In this document: positions 30,135-38,987 of the stretch, in pieces
Numbering within the stretch: the first letter of the stretch is position 1
Layout of the letters: each line of letters opens with the position of its first letter
Origin: a virus
Reading direction: 5' to 3' (one strand)
Virus record (IMG/VR): IMGVR_UViG_3300035698_014534
Span: 1-58,001 of that record
DNA length: 58,001 nt
Program-made: the position numbers and the translations under genes
Notes under the pieces: model-generated
What the model saw: the letters and a program-made list of their open reading frames with translations, nothing else
Databases searched by the model: none
Told to the model about the DNA's origin: nothing

Positions 30135-31364
30135 ATGAAGTGCAGATCCTGCGGGGGAACAGAGATTTCCCCCATTTTAGATCTTGGGGAACACCCATGG
30201 TGTAACGACTTCTTGACAAAGGACCAGCTTGGGAAAGAGAACCTCTATCCCTTAGAGTTGGTTTTTTGTGATCAATGTGAGTTACTGCAATTAACTCATA
30301 CAGTTCCAAAAGAGACGATGTTCGAAGACCACATGTATTTGTCATCTACATCAGATACATTAAGACAACATTTCTTTGATCTCGCTACGGAGAATAAAGA
30401 ACAGTTTGGTTTAACATCGGAAGACTTGATTGTGGATATTGGAGGGAACGATGGAACTCAATTGCAAGAGTATCAAAGGATTGGTCTCACCAAGGTACTA
30501 AATGTTGAATCGGCAACGAACATCTCTGATATATCAAGAGAGAACGGTGTGCCAGTCATCAACAGTTTTTTCAATGAAGAGACTGCTAGACAAATCTTCA
30601 AAGAGGGAGAAGTAAAGCTTTTCAGTGCCTCTGGTGTATTTTTTCACCTAGAAGAACTCCACTCAGTCATCGAGGGTGTCAAATACGCCATGGCTGATGA
30701 TGGAACGTTCGTCATACAATTTATGTATGCGGGTACGATGGTTGAAAAATTGAACTTTGACAGTATCTATCACGAACATCTATGTTATTATACGCTTGAA
30801 AGTCTTATGAACTTGTTAGAGCCGCATGGGATTCTCGTATTCGATGCTTATTATAGCAAAATTCACAGCGGCAGTATTATAGCCAAGGCATGTCACAAGA
30901 CTTCTCGGCACCTTGGGAACAAAAGTCTTGGAGCTACCGAACGCTTTATTAACACCTTGTTGAAGGATGCCGACTACCATAAACTTGCTTTTATGGTCAT
31001 GTCTGCCAACGTCGAGGGAAAGAAGAATGATCTTGTTGAACTTCTTGCAGAACTGAAGTTGAGAGGAAAGAGCGTATACGCATATGGGGCGCCAGCGAAG
31101 GGGAACACTCTGCTAAACTACTTTGAAATCGATCACAAGTTGATTGATAAATGTGTTGAGATCAATGAGCTTAAAATTGGTCACTATCTTCCCAAATCTC
31201 ATATTCCAATCGTGAGAGAATCTAGAGAAGATGTCCCAGATTATTACCTTCTTTTGTCTCACAACCTGGCAGATGAAATCTTGGAGAGAAACAAAGACTT
31301 GATTGAGGCTGGTGTTAAGTTCATTATTCCATTTCCAGAGATAAAGATAATTTCCAATGACTAA
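30135..31364 (+). CDS. Sugar C-methyltransferase (zinc-binding N terminus, Methyltransf_14-type C terminus)
   Basis: A 409-aa protein with three parts: an N-terminal zinc site (MKCRSCGGTEISPILDLGEH ... FCDQCELLQL), a SAM-binding Rossmann domain (LIVDIGGNDGTQLQEYQ, FFHLEELHSVIEGVKYAM), and the C-terminal YAYGAPAKGNTLLNYF domain. This is the architecture of NDP-hexose C-3 methyltransferases (TylCIII/NovU class). It would add a branched methyl to a keto sugar nucleotide. Confidence 0.88.
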   Translation: MKCRSCGGTEISPILDLGEHPWCNDFLTKDQLGKENLYPLELVFCDQCELLQLTHTVPKETMFEDHMYLSSTSDTLRQHFFDLATENKEQFGLTSEDLIVDIGGNDGTQLQEYQRIGLTKVLNVESATNISDISRENGVPVINSFFNEETARQIFKEGEVKLFSASGVFFHLEELHSVIEGVKYAMADDGTFVIQFMYAGTMVEKLNFDSIYHEHLCYYTLESLMNLLEPHGILVFDAYYSKIHSGSIIAKACHKTSRHLGNKSLGATERFINTLLKDADYHKLAFMVMSANVEGKKNDLVELLAELKLRGKSVYAYGAPAKGNTLLNYFEIDHKLIDKCVEINELKIGHYLPKSHIPIVRESREDVPDYYLLLSHNLADEILERNKDLIEAGVKFIIPFPEIKIISND

Positions 31365-32289
31365 AGTTTTAATAACAGGTGCTACTGGATTCTTCGGCAG
31401 GCACTTAACAAAACACATGGACAACAGGGGTTGGAGATACTTTATATCCAACACCAAACAGGGGAACTTAGAAGATTATAAAAACCTCTTCATATTCAAC
31501 GATCACAAGTTTGATTACATTTTTCATCTTGCCGCTAAAACAAAGGCTGGAGATTATTGTTTGACCCATCAAGGTGAGCAATTTGAGGACAATCAAGCTA
31601 TCAACTCAAATATCCTCAAATATTGGAGATTGTGCCAACCACAGGCAAAGATGATAGCGATAGGAACAAGCTGTTCTTACGCTCCTGATATGCCCCTGTC
31701 GGAAGAGAATTACCTGTTGGGACAGCCAGATCCCGGTTTATACACATACGCAATGACCAAAAGAATGCTCCTTGTTGGTCTTGAGGCATATGCGAAGCAA
31801 TATGGTCTTGAATACTTGTATTACGTTCCGTCAACTCTTTACGGACCAGGGTTTGATTTGGATGACAGCCACTTTATTTTCGATTTGATCAAGAAGATCT
31901 ACAACGGTTCCAAGAATTCAGATCGCGTTGAGTTGTGGGGAGATGGGTATCAAGAAAGAGAACTTGTATATATAGACGATGCCATCGACTTGATATTTCG
32001 AACAATCGGCCAGAAGAACATGGTCTTAAACATTGGTCGAGGGTCTGGGCACACAATAAGAGATTTTGCCGAGCACGTTTCACTGTGTTTGGGCTATGAT
32101 TGCAATAAAATCTACTATGACGAGAGCAAATACGTTGGAGTACGAAAAAAGGAAATGGACGTGACCAAAATCATCGACCTTGTTGAAAGGAAGATTCCAC
32201 ACTTTCAGTGGATGCCATTGCTTGATGGTATAAGGGAGACGGCAGCCTATTATGTGAAGGAGGTTGAAGGTGGTAGCTCTAACAGTTAA
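31357..32289 (+). CDS. NAD-dependent epimerase/dehydratase, GDP-fucose-synthase-like
   Basis: A 310-aa SDR with KVLITGATGFFGRHLTKHM (GxxGxxG), FHLAAKTKAGDY, the catalytic region GTSCSYAPD followed by YTYAMTKRML (Y-x3-K), PSTLYGPGFDLDDSHF and ERELVYIDDAIDL. The order C-S-Y..P..E..Y.y..TK resembles GDP-L-fucose synthases. A second SDR of this type is at 33779. It overlaps the methyltransferase gene by eight bases. Confidence 0.8.
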   Translation: MTKVLITGATGFFGRHLTKHMDNRGWRYFISNTKQGNLEDYKNLFIFNDHKFDYIFHLAAKTKAGDYCLTHQGEQFEDNQAINSNILKYWRLCQPQAKMIAIGTSCSYAPDMPLSEENYLLGQPDPGLYTYAMTKRMLLVGLEAYAKQYGLEYLYYVPSTLYGPGFDLDDSHFIFDLIKKIYNGSKNSDRVELWGDGYQERELVYIDDAIDLIFRTIGQKNMVLNIGRGSGHTIRDFAEHVSLCLGYDCNKIYYDESKYVGVRKKEMDVTKIIDLVERKIPHFQWMPLLDGIRETAAYYVKEVEGGSSNS

Positions 32290-33043
32290 TGCACATAGTT
32301 CAAACACAGAATGCGTCGAACTCTTCTTTAAGTACATGGAAAAGTATGTCGGAGAAGAACAGTTTTCCAACGTCTATCTTTTCATAGATGCGGGATGGGT
32401 CGCTAAGACCCCAAGTTATGTTACTCTTATAGAGTATGACGTGAAGGAAAGCTTTACAGATCAAATGATTAGTTGTCTATCTGCCGTAGAAGAAGACATT
32501 ATTCTCTATGCCAACGAAGACTATATCTTCTACGATCGTGCAAACTTACACCTCGCCCTCCTTCTAGAAAAAAAACTTATCGAGCTTGAGGGAATGTCAT
32601 TTGTTAAGCTGGTTCACACAGATGTGGAAAAATATTCCCCATTTGGACCCGCACTCTTTCTAATTGATGGAAACTGTAGTAACAACTTTTCTCAGACTTT
32701 GACATTTTGGAAAAGGAAAGATTTGCTTGAGATACACAAGAATTGCCCTGCTGCTGGCATCGGGGCAAATGGTGACACCGTGGGACACTTAGAAGAGGCC
32801 GCTAGGGGCGTTTGTCGAGCCATGGGGATACGTGGGGTATGTTACTACAACGGCGAGCCAAAGAGGGGACTCTACCACTTCGATTCAAGCGTCTTCCCAC
32901 ACGTCGCCTCGGCGATGGTGAAAGGCGAGTGGAATTTACAAGAATATCCAGAACTTCGTCAGATTTTGAGCGACGAAGGTATCCTTAAGATAGATAAATT
33001 AAACATTAAAATACGGGATAAATTTCCGTGGAGTAAAAAATGA
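32270..33043 (+). CDS. Glycosyltransferase-like protein
   Basis: 257 aa from GTG 32270, which has AGGAGG at six-base spacing (TTG 32264 has none). IILYANEDYIFYDRANLHLA resembles a metal-site loop of GT-A enzymes (acidic N-E-D), and GPALFLIDGNCSNNF follows. The family is not certain. Its start lies within the end of the SDR gene and its end overlaps the next gene (ATGA), as in the rest of the block. Confidence 0.5.
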   Translation: MVALTVNAHSSNTECVELFFKYMEKYVGEEQFSNVYLFIDAGWVAKTPSYVTLIEYDVKESFTDQMISCLSAVEEDIILYANEDYIFYDRANLHLALLLEKKLIELEGMSFVKLVHTDVEKYSPFGPALFLIDGNCSNNFSQTLTFWKRKDLLEIHKNCPAAGIGANGDTVGHLEEAARGVCRAMGIRGVCYYNGEPKRGLYHFDSSVFPHVASAMVKGEWNLQEYPELRQILSDEGILKIDKLNIKIRDKFPWSKK

Positions 33044-33768
33044 AAGTGACGCAAACGAACACACTAAACACATTTGGGTTCACAAGGGACATAAAAACGG
33101 ATTGTGGTGTCGATGAAGAAGGGAAAGTCGCCAACGGATACCAACATCACGATGCTCTTTGGTGGGATGGTAGTCCCATGGAAAGGACAGAAGCCACCAC
33201 AACTCTAGAATTCGACAGGACGCTTCAGTTTTTTATGCATATGTTTTCCCTCATCGCCAGGAAGATCGTAAATAAGTTCCACCCGAAGCTCGTCTTGGAT
33301 TTGGGATCTGGAAGCGGACAACTGGCAAATTATATTAGAACAATCGACCCAGAAGTCGTTACGGTTACTGTTGATGCAAATCAAGACACTAAATTTAGTC
33401 CCTTTGTGGATGAAAATCATTTCATCGGAAGAACAGACAAGCCTTTGGATTTCTTTGATGAAGATGGACACAGAGTCTGCTTCGACCTGATAGTATCACT
33501 AGAACATTTTGAACATGTTTCCGTTGATACCTTTGATGTGTTTATGAGAAACGTTCTCCTACATTCCAAGAAAGGCACTGTTCTGATGTTCACCGCAAGT
33601 CAGTGGTCGTATGACGATGGCGACGAAAAAGAGCATGTGCATTGTAATGTACAAACTGAAGAATACTGGAGAGAATATATTTTGAAATACGAGTTTGATT
33701 TGATCAGTAACCCATTCGCAATCGATAGAGCAGGAGATACTGCCGAGATCTTTGCGGTGAGAAAATAG
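33040..33768 (+). CDS. SAM-dependent methyltransferase (class I)
   Basis: A 242-aa protein with motif I VLDLGSGSGQLANYIRTIDP and a later DLIVSLEHFEHVSVDTFDVF, then LLHSKKGTVLMFTASQW. This is a Rossmann-fold methyltransferase of the UbiE/Methyltransf_11/23 type. The N-terminal part (GYQHHDALWWDGSPMERTEA) is unlike common families. The context implies a sugar or glycan O- or C-methyltransferase. Confidence 0.8.
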   Translation: MKVTQTNTLNTFGFTRDIKTDCGVDEEGKVANGYQHHDALWWDGSPMERTEATTTLEFDRTLQFFMHMFSLIARKIVNKFHPKLVLDLGSGSGQLANYIRTIDPEVVTVTVDANQDTKFSPFVDENHFIGRTDKPLDFFDEDGHRVCFDLIVSLEHFEHVSVDTFDVFMRNVLLHSKKGTVLMFTASQWSYDDGDEKEHVHCNVQTEEYWREYILKYEFDLISNPFAIDRAGDTAEIFAVRK

Positions 33769-33778
33769 GAGAACAGTA

Positions 33779-34735
33779 ATGAGCTTTTGGAAAGATAAGA
33801 AAGTGATGATCACGGGCGGTACTGGTTTTGTTGGACAGGCGACTGTACAAGCACTCCGTCAAAGACACCCAAAAAAGATCCTTTCGGTTGGAAGCGCCGA
33901 TGCCGATCTGAGGGATCCCCAACAGGCAGATTCGATTTTCTCGGAATTCAAGCCAGATGTTGTTTTGCACTTGGCAGGAAAAGTTGGAGGAATCTTGGCA
34001 AACAAGAATTACCCAGCCGATTTCTACTATGACAATATCACTATAGGAACTAACGTTCTTCACTTTTCGTCAAAGCACGAAGTCTCCAAAGTAGTTGTCT
34101 TGGCCGCTGGATGTGGATACCCATTAGGATTTGAGGTTCCCTTCAAAGAAGAGAACTTTTGGATGGGGCTCCCACAGCCAGAATCTGCTCCATATTCGAT
34201 GACAAAGAAGATGATGATTTTACAAGCTCAAGCATATGGCGAGCAGCACGGGCTTGATACTACAGTGCTATTGCCTGCCAACTTGTATGGTCCTAGAGAT
34301 AACTTCGATCTAGAGGAATGCCACGTTGTTCCGGCGCTGATCCGAAAGTTTGTAGAGGCCAAGAGGGATGGTAGAAACGCCGAGGTGTGGGGGAATGGAA
34401 AGGCGACAAGAGAATTCCTGTATGTTGACGATTGTGCGGAGGCCATTTTAGATGCTGCTGAGATTACTGGTGGCATCGGGCCATATAATCTTGGTACGGG
34501 TGTCGAAACGTCTATAGCTTCCCTCGTAGACCTCATTAGAGAAGCCACTGGGCATGAGGCCGAAGCAGTCTGGGATATATCTGCTCCAAGTGGACAATCA
34601 AGACGGCTTTACGATATGACCAACTTCAAAGAAAGATTTGGATACGTCCCAAGTACCACTTTGAGCGACGGAATTCGCTTAACAGTTCAATGGTTTGAAG
34701 CGAACTTGCTCTTTGATAATATACGGGGAATGTAA
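33779..34735 (+). CDS. fcl: GDP-L-fucose synthase (GDP-4-keto-6-deoxymannose 3,5-epimerase/4-reductase)
   Basis: A 318-aa SDR. Signature stretches are KKVMITGGTGFVGQATVQAL, VVLHLAGKVGGILANKNYPA, DFYYDNITIGTNVLHFSS, LAAGCGYPLG, PYSMTKKMMILQAQ (Y-x3-K) and LPANLYGPRDNFDLEECHVV. These are diagnostic of Fcl/WcaG, which makes GDP-L-fucose from the Gmd product. The canonical Ser of 'GSSC' reads AAGC here. GGAGAACAGTA precedes the ATG. Confidence 0.88.
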   Translation: MSFWKDKKVMITGGTGFVGQATVQALRQRHPKKILSVGSADADLRDPQQADSIFSEFKPDVVLHLAGKVGGILANKNYPADFYYDNITIGTNVLHFSSKHEVSKVVVLAAGCGYPLGFEVPFKEENFWMGLPQPESAPYSMTKKMMILQAQAYGEQHGLDTTVLLPANLYGPRDNFDLEECHVVPALIRKFVEAKRDGRNAEVWGNGKATREFLYVDDCAEAILDAAEITGGIGPYNLGTGVETSIASLVDLIREATGHEAEAVWDISAPSGQSRRLYDMTNFKERFGYVPSTTLSDGIRLTVQWFEANLLFDNIRGM

Positions 34736-35662
34736 ATGAAAATTGTACACGATTCATCTGATGAATATCCAGATGTAATTAACAGTTATTATGATCTTGA
34801 GAGGTTTGACGATTCGTCAGAAGACAGTGTTCTATTCCAAGGGTTTGGCACGACAAATGACGGGTTTTCAAAAGAAGAGTTCAAGAGTTTTTCGAAAAGA
34901 GTTTATCTCAATTTAGAAGCTCCTTGTTCGTTTGCCAGTGATGATAACTGTGTAAAGCAGCAAAACTTCTTCACCGATGTGTTTACGATTTGTCCATACA
35001 CTGCGGAATGGATGAATGGATCGAATTTAACCGACACCGTTTATCACCCAATACCGTTTCCGTACAATCCCAGTTATATGTCCGGTATTCCCCTGGACAA
35101 CAAAGAGCATTCTGTAATATATATGGGATCGATTGCAGGAAGCGAACATGCCGAGATTGTCCGACTCATCAAAACATATAGAGAGCACTTATTTATAAGC
35201 CTGTTCAACTATAATCCTCCACTTGCACCAACTCATTGCAATATTAGCAGTATGGAAAAGTGGCAGTTGCTTGCCAAATCCAAGATTTCAGTAGCGTCTA
35301 ACTTGCTGTATTTGACAGACGAACACGTTGCAGCGATAAAAAAATACGAAGATTGGGAAGGAAACGAAGCATTTAAGGAACTAAATTCTAATTTGATTCC
35401 ACAGTTTAAACCTAGAATCATAGAATCAATGGCTATGAAAACTTTGAACCTAGTCAAGAGAGACCCGTGGAACGTTATTGAACGTTGGTTTGAACCCGGA
35501 AAGCACTTCCTTTATTGGGATAGTCTTGAGGATCTTTATCACAAAATAAATGATGTTTTGACAAATTATGATAAACACCAAGTCATGATTGATGCCGCTT
35601 ACGAGAAAGTGTCAGAATACACAATAGACAACATCTTTGAAAGTCAAATAGAGGTAGTATGA
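34736..35662 (+). CDS. Glycosyltransferase-like protein, GT-B fold
   Basis: A 308-aa protein. HSVIYMGSIAGSEHAEIVRL and the C-terminal QFKPRIIESMAMKTLNLVKR then WFEPGKHFLYWDSLEDLYHK resemble the donor half of GT1/Glyco_trans_1_2 proteins ('k.Ri.E.ma.g...l...d......f..g.h...y.s..dL'). The N-terminal half is shorter than in full GT-B enzymes. The substrate is unknown. Stop and next start overlap. Confidence 0.6.
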   Translation: MKIVHDSSDEYPDVINSYYDLERFDDSSEDSVLFQGFGTTNDGFSKEEFKSFSKRVYLNLEAPCSFASDDNCVKQQNFFTDVFTICPYTAEWMNGSNLTDTVYHPIPFPYNPSYMSGIPLDNKEHSVIYMGSIAGSEHAEIVRLIKTYREHLFISLFNYNPPLAPTHCNISSMEKWQLLAKSKISVASNLLYLTDEHVAAIKKYEDWEGNEAFKELNSNLIPQFKPRIIESMAMKTLNLVKRDPWNVIERWFEPGKHFLYWDSLEDLYHKINDVLTNYDKHQVMIDAAYEKVSEYTIDNIFESQIEVV

Positions 35663-36618
35663 AGTACATTGTAACAGGCGGGGCGGGCTTTATAGGTACT
35701 GCCCTGGTAAAGAGACTTCTCGCTAATGGTGATGAAGTCGTTGTAATTGACAACCTTGAAAGAGGAAACGAGCCGGAACCGCATGAGAATCTCAAGTTCT
35801 ATAAAGAAGATTTGAGAGAAGAGAGGGTTTGCCAGCACCTTTTAGGCAATGCAGATGTTTTGGTGCATCTAGCTTCCAAGGTGGGTGGGATAGGCGTTTA
35901 CTTGAGCCAGGCTGCGGAGATATTTTCTGCCAACATTGATATAGATAAGAATGTTATAGACGCAGCGATTGCTGGTGGAATTGAGAACATTGTTTACGCG
36001 AGCAGTGCTCACGTCTATCCGTTGGACTTTCAAGAGACCAAAAACAGAGTATACGCGCTATCCGAGCCAGACTCCGATCCAGCCAGTCCAGGCTTATCAT
36101 ACGGTTGGGGAAAACTCTTCACTGAGAAGTATCTTCAATTCCTTTCAGATGAACACGATGGACTATCAGTAAAGATAGCAAGGTATGTAGGCATCTATGG
36201 CCCCGGCGCATCCTTTGAACCAAAGACGGCATCCGTCCTTCCAGTTCTTTGCTATCGAGCGATCAAGTATCCAGAAGAAAATTATGAGATCTGGGGTACG
36301 GGGGAAGAACTTAGGACTTATTGCTATATCGATGATGCAATAGATGCCACACTTTTGATGTCTAAAGCGGAGGTCCCATTTTTGATATTAAATATCGGGA
36401 CTGAAGAACTTGTTTCCATCAACCAAATTGCTCAAAAGGTAATCGATATATCCGAGAAGAATATTGAACTTACTCATGTGGAGGGAGAGACTTTGATATG
36501 GTCGCAGCACTGCTCGATGGTCGCAGCGGAAGTTCTTTTAAAGTGGAAAGCAAAAGTAACCCTTGATGAAGGTTTAAAAATAGTCTACAACGACATCGTG
36601 GAGAGAACAAATGACTAG
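35659..36618 (+). CDS. NAD-dependent sugar-nucleotide epimerase/dehydratase
   Basis: A 319-aa extended SDR with MKYIVTGGAGFIGTALVKRL, DVLVHLASKVGGIGVYL, YASSAHVYPLDF, LSYGWGKLFTEKYLQ (Y-x3-K) and VGIYGPGASFEPKTASVLP, then LRTYCYIDDAIDATL. It is closest in look to GDP-mannose 3,5-epimerase or UDP-glucose 4-epimerase type enzymes; the exact reaction cannot be assigned. Confidence 0.8.
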   Translation: MKYIVTGGAGFIGTALVKRLLANGDEVVVIDNLERGNEPEPHENLKFYKEDLREERVCQHLLGNADVLVHLASKVGGIGVYLSQAAEIFSANIDIDKNVIDAAIAGGIENIVYASSAHVYPLDFQETKNRVYALSEPDSDPASPGLSYGWGKLFTEKYLQFLSDEHDGLSVKIARYVGIYGPGASFEPKTASVLPVLCYRAIKYPEENYEIWGTGEELRTYCYIDDAIDATLLMSKAEVPFLILNIGTEELVSINQIAQKVIDISEKNIELTHVEGETLIWSQHCSMVAAEVLLKWKAKVTLDEGLKIVYNDIVERTND

Positions 36619-37189
36619 AAAATACCTGCCCACTCTAGCCGAATTGGTTGATAGGCTCGCTATCAACCAGTTGAAAGAGGTTTTCATACCCGAGGCTAAA
36701 GAACAATATGCTCAAGAGATTGCAGAGATTATGCATGATATCGATGAAATTATATCGAACGAGACACATGAAAACGGGCCTCCACCCAGCGCTGCCCTTA
36801 CCAGTAAATTGATCCGAGACATCATCATCCTTGCCCAATATAATCTCCATATTTGGCATAATGAGTCAGAGGCTCGTAAGGGAAATGATGCAGGTAACAA
36901 TCTACTATTAACTCACTCTCTGAATGGGATTCGAAACAGAGCCAAGAACAACTTACAAACCTCCATCGTGGACGGTCACAAATTGGACCACAAAGTTGAC
37001 TGTTTGAGCGTCGAACACACCGACTGGGAACCTTCCAATTGGGGACTTAGCGAGGGTACTTCACCGCCAAAAATAGAATCGGCACTACCGATAGCACATG
37101 ATATGTTTCTTAACGGCCCGAAATCCTTTTCCGATTACAAAGAAATGGCACAACCATTTCAGAAGCGACCGAGGGTTGAAGGTGAATAA
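36611..37189 (+). CDS. 192-aa hypothetical protein (DUF4254-like pattern)
   Basis: It starts MTRKYLPTLAELVDRLAINQ and has HDIDEIIS, then AQYNLHIWHNESEARKGND. 'l..LvDRl.I..lK' followed by 'N..iWH.E..AR' recalls DUF4254 proteins that occur in LPS and glycan clusters; the match is by eye and moderate. It overlaps both neighbours. Function is unknown. Confidence 0.5.
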   Translation: MTRKYLPTLAELVDRLAINQLKEVFIPEAKEQYAQEIAEIMHDIDEIISNETHENGPPPSAALTSKLIRDIIILAQYNLHIWHNESEARKGNDAGNNLLLTHSLNGIRNRAKNNLQTSIVDGHKLDHKVDCLSVEHTDWEPSNWGLSEGTSPPKIESALPIAHDMFLNGPKSFSDYKEMAQPFQKRPRVEGE

Positions 37190-37490
37190 GGATAACTTCA
37201 ACCTTTATGATATAGAATTCTCAGTGACCACTTTGGTCCTAGCAGAAGATGTATCAGACGCAATTTGTATCGTTCGCGATAACATCTATGATATTGTGGA
37301 TATGGAAGTGCAAGTCTTGCCCTCAATCTGCAAGAGTGTTGGAAAGGAACGGGAAGGTTGTTATCCTTGGACATATGACGGAGTATCTTATTCCAATAGC
37401 GAGACGGCTAGATATTGGTGTGAACAGACCGCTCGTAAACTTCAGAGAGAGGCCGAGTCGAAAATGAAGCAAGGAACATTCGACTTTTGA
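37182..37490 (+). CDS. 102-aa hypothetical protein
   Basis: GTG 37182, seven bases after GAGG and overlapping the previous stop, is preferred over in-frame ATG 37098. The product starts MNKDNFNLYDIEFSVTTLVL and includes AICIVRDNIYDIVDMEVQVL and ETARYWCEQTARKLQREAES. A compact alpha/beta protein with no known motif. Confidence 0.55.
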   Translation: MNKDNFNLYDIEFSVTTLVLAEDVSDAICIVRDNIYDIVDMEVQVLPSICKSVGKEREGCYPWTYDGVSYSNSETARYWCEQTARKLQREAESKMKQGTFDF

Positions 37491-37780
37491 AGGAAACAAA
37501 AACCAGAACCTTAGCCAAAACTATTGTATGGCGATTCATTGCCGTATTGAATAGTTTTTTCGTCTTGTATTTGGCGACTTCATCAACTAACATAGAAAGC
37601 GCATTATGGATGAACGCCACGGGATTTGTCATATATTTCACTTATGAAAGAGTTTGGGACAAAGTCAGTTGGGGCAAGTACAACAGATCCACCTTGGGTC
37701 CAACTCACCCAATACCGCCATACCGCCCCCACCTCCCAAGAAAAGCGGCAGCACCCTCGACCAATGGAGGACATAAATGA
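37487..37780 (+). CDS. DUF2061-type small membrane protein
   Basis: A 97-aa product with TRTLAKTIVWRFIAVLNSFF followed by VLYLATSST and a second hydrophobic segment ALWMNATGFVIYFTYERVWD. 'R.laKt..wR..A......ly' plus 'yE+.Wdk..WGk' is the DUF2061 pattern: two membrane segments. The tail is proline-rich (PTHPIPPYRPHLPRK). The probable start is TTG 37487, overlapping the previous TGA. The role is unknown; DUF2061 proteins are often next to sulfur or sugar genes. Confidence 0.65.
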   Translation: MKETKTRTLAKTIVWRFIAVLNSFFVLYLATSSTNIESALWMNATGFVIYFTYERVWDKVSWGKYNRSTLGPTHPIPPYRPHLPRKAAAPSTNGGHK

Positions 37781-38580
37781 AAGTATTAGTGATAGGAGAT
37801 TCATGCGAGGACATATACGTCTATGGCGACGTTGAAAGACTTTGTCCAGATGCCCCTGTGCCTGTTTTAGTATCAGCCCACCAGCACATCACCATGGGCA
37901 TGGCTGCAAATGTCGTTGCCAACCTTGAGGCTCTTGGGGTTGAGTGTGAATTCATTACCAATAAGAAGACAATCACAAAGGCGAGATATGTGGATAGAAA
38001 GACAAACCACATGTTTATCAGAATTGATGATGAGCCAGAGATTGAACCCGTTAAGGACCCCGGTAGTCTTACTTGTGATGGGATAGATGCCGTTATCATA
38101 TCTGATTACGACAAAGGCTTCCTTTCGGAAAGAGACATTGTTGGCATAACAAGTGCTTTCAGGAATGTCCCAATTTTTCTAGATACAAAGAAGCCTCTTG
38201 GCCCGTGGGCTGGGTATGTCGATTTCATTAAAATCAATGAATATGAATTTGAAGCTTCAAAAGATTTTTTGTTGATGAAAGAAGATCTGTTCCATGAGAA
38301 GTTAATTGTCACAAAAGATAACAAGGGTGCAGACTATAGGGGCGTTAATTACCCTGTAACGGATGTACCAATGAAGGACAAGTCTGGGGCGGGGGATACG
38401 TTTTTAGCAGGGTTGGTGACGTTTTACCTTCACCATAGCTGTGATAACAGCACAGACCGACATGACGCTATGCCGATGGCAATACAATTCGCTAATAAGT
38501 GTGCGACACAAGTTATCCAAAAGAAGGGAGTGTGCGTGGTTAATCCAGACGATCTTCAGGGAGAATGGTGGTCAGAATGA
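37777..38580 (+). CDS. PfkB-family kinase, D-glycero-manno-heptose-7-phosphate kinase-like
   Basis: A 267-aa protein with VLVIGDSCEDIYVYGDVERL and CPDAPVPVLVSAHQHITMGM, which match the HldE/RfaE kinase domain ('GDvxRlxPEAPvPv'), AVIISDYDKGFLSERDI, and the ATP/catalytic DKSGAGDTFLAGLVTF (G-A-G-D). It phosphorylates the sugar at O-1 with ATP, here most likely heptose-7-phosphate. It is directly followed by the matching nucleotidyltransferase. Slightly shorter than bacterial HldE kinase domains (about 310). Confidence 0.8.
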   Translation: MKVLVIGDSCEDIYVYGDVERLCPDAPVPVLVSAHQHITMGMAANVVANLEALGVECEFITNKKTITKARYVDRKTNHMFIRIDDEPEIEPVKDPGSLTCDGIDAVIISDYDKGFLSERDIVGITSAFRNVPIFLDTKKPLGPWAGYVDFIKINEYEFEASKDFLLMKEDLFHEKLIVTKDNKGADYRGVNYPVTDVPMKDKSGAGDTFLAGLVTFYLHHSCDNSTDRHDAMPMAIQFANKCATQVIQKKGVCVVNPDDLQGEWWSE

Positions 38581-38987
38581 AAACTGTTTGGGTCAATGGG
38601 TGTTTTGACATTTTACACCCTGGTCACATGAGGCTACTAAGAACCGCCAGAGACATAGCGGGCGATGACAAATTCGTCGTTGTTGGCATTGACTCCGATG
38701 AAAGGGTTCGTACCATGAAAGGCACAGACCGACCAATCAACGATGAAAATTACAGATCTGAAATGCTTCTTTCTACCTCGTTTGTGGATAAAGTAATCAT
38801 ATTTGATACAAGCGAAGCTCTTTTGAGAATACTCCAGTGTTTAAAGCCTTCCAAGATGGTTATTGGCAGTGAGTACAGAGATAAGCATATCGTTGGTAGC
38901 GACTATATAAGAGAGATTTTGTATATGAATACCGATGATAGATATTCAACAACTAAGATCATAAATAAAATCAAAGGCGTGACATGA
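38577..38987 (+). CDS. Cytidylyltransferase-fold nucleotidyltransferase (HldE-C/RfaE2-like)
   Basis: 136 aa from ATG 38577 (ATGA overlap). TVWVNGCFDILHPGHMRLLR contains the H-x-G-H nucleotide-binding motif, DKFVVVGIDSDERVRTMKG follows, and YSTTKIINKIK matches the S-T-T-x-I-I loop. With the PfkB kinase before it, this reproduces the two domains of HldE as separate genes, as in organisms that make ADP- or GDP-activated heptoses. Confidence 0.85.
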   Translation: MKTVWVNGCFDILHPGHMRLLRTARDIAGDDKFVVVGIDSDERVRTMKGTDRPINDENYRSEMLLSTSFVDKVIIFDTSEALLRILQCLKPSKMVIGSEYRDKHIVGSDYIREILYMNTDDRYSTTKIINKIKGVT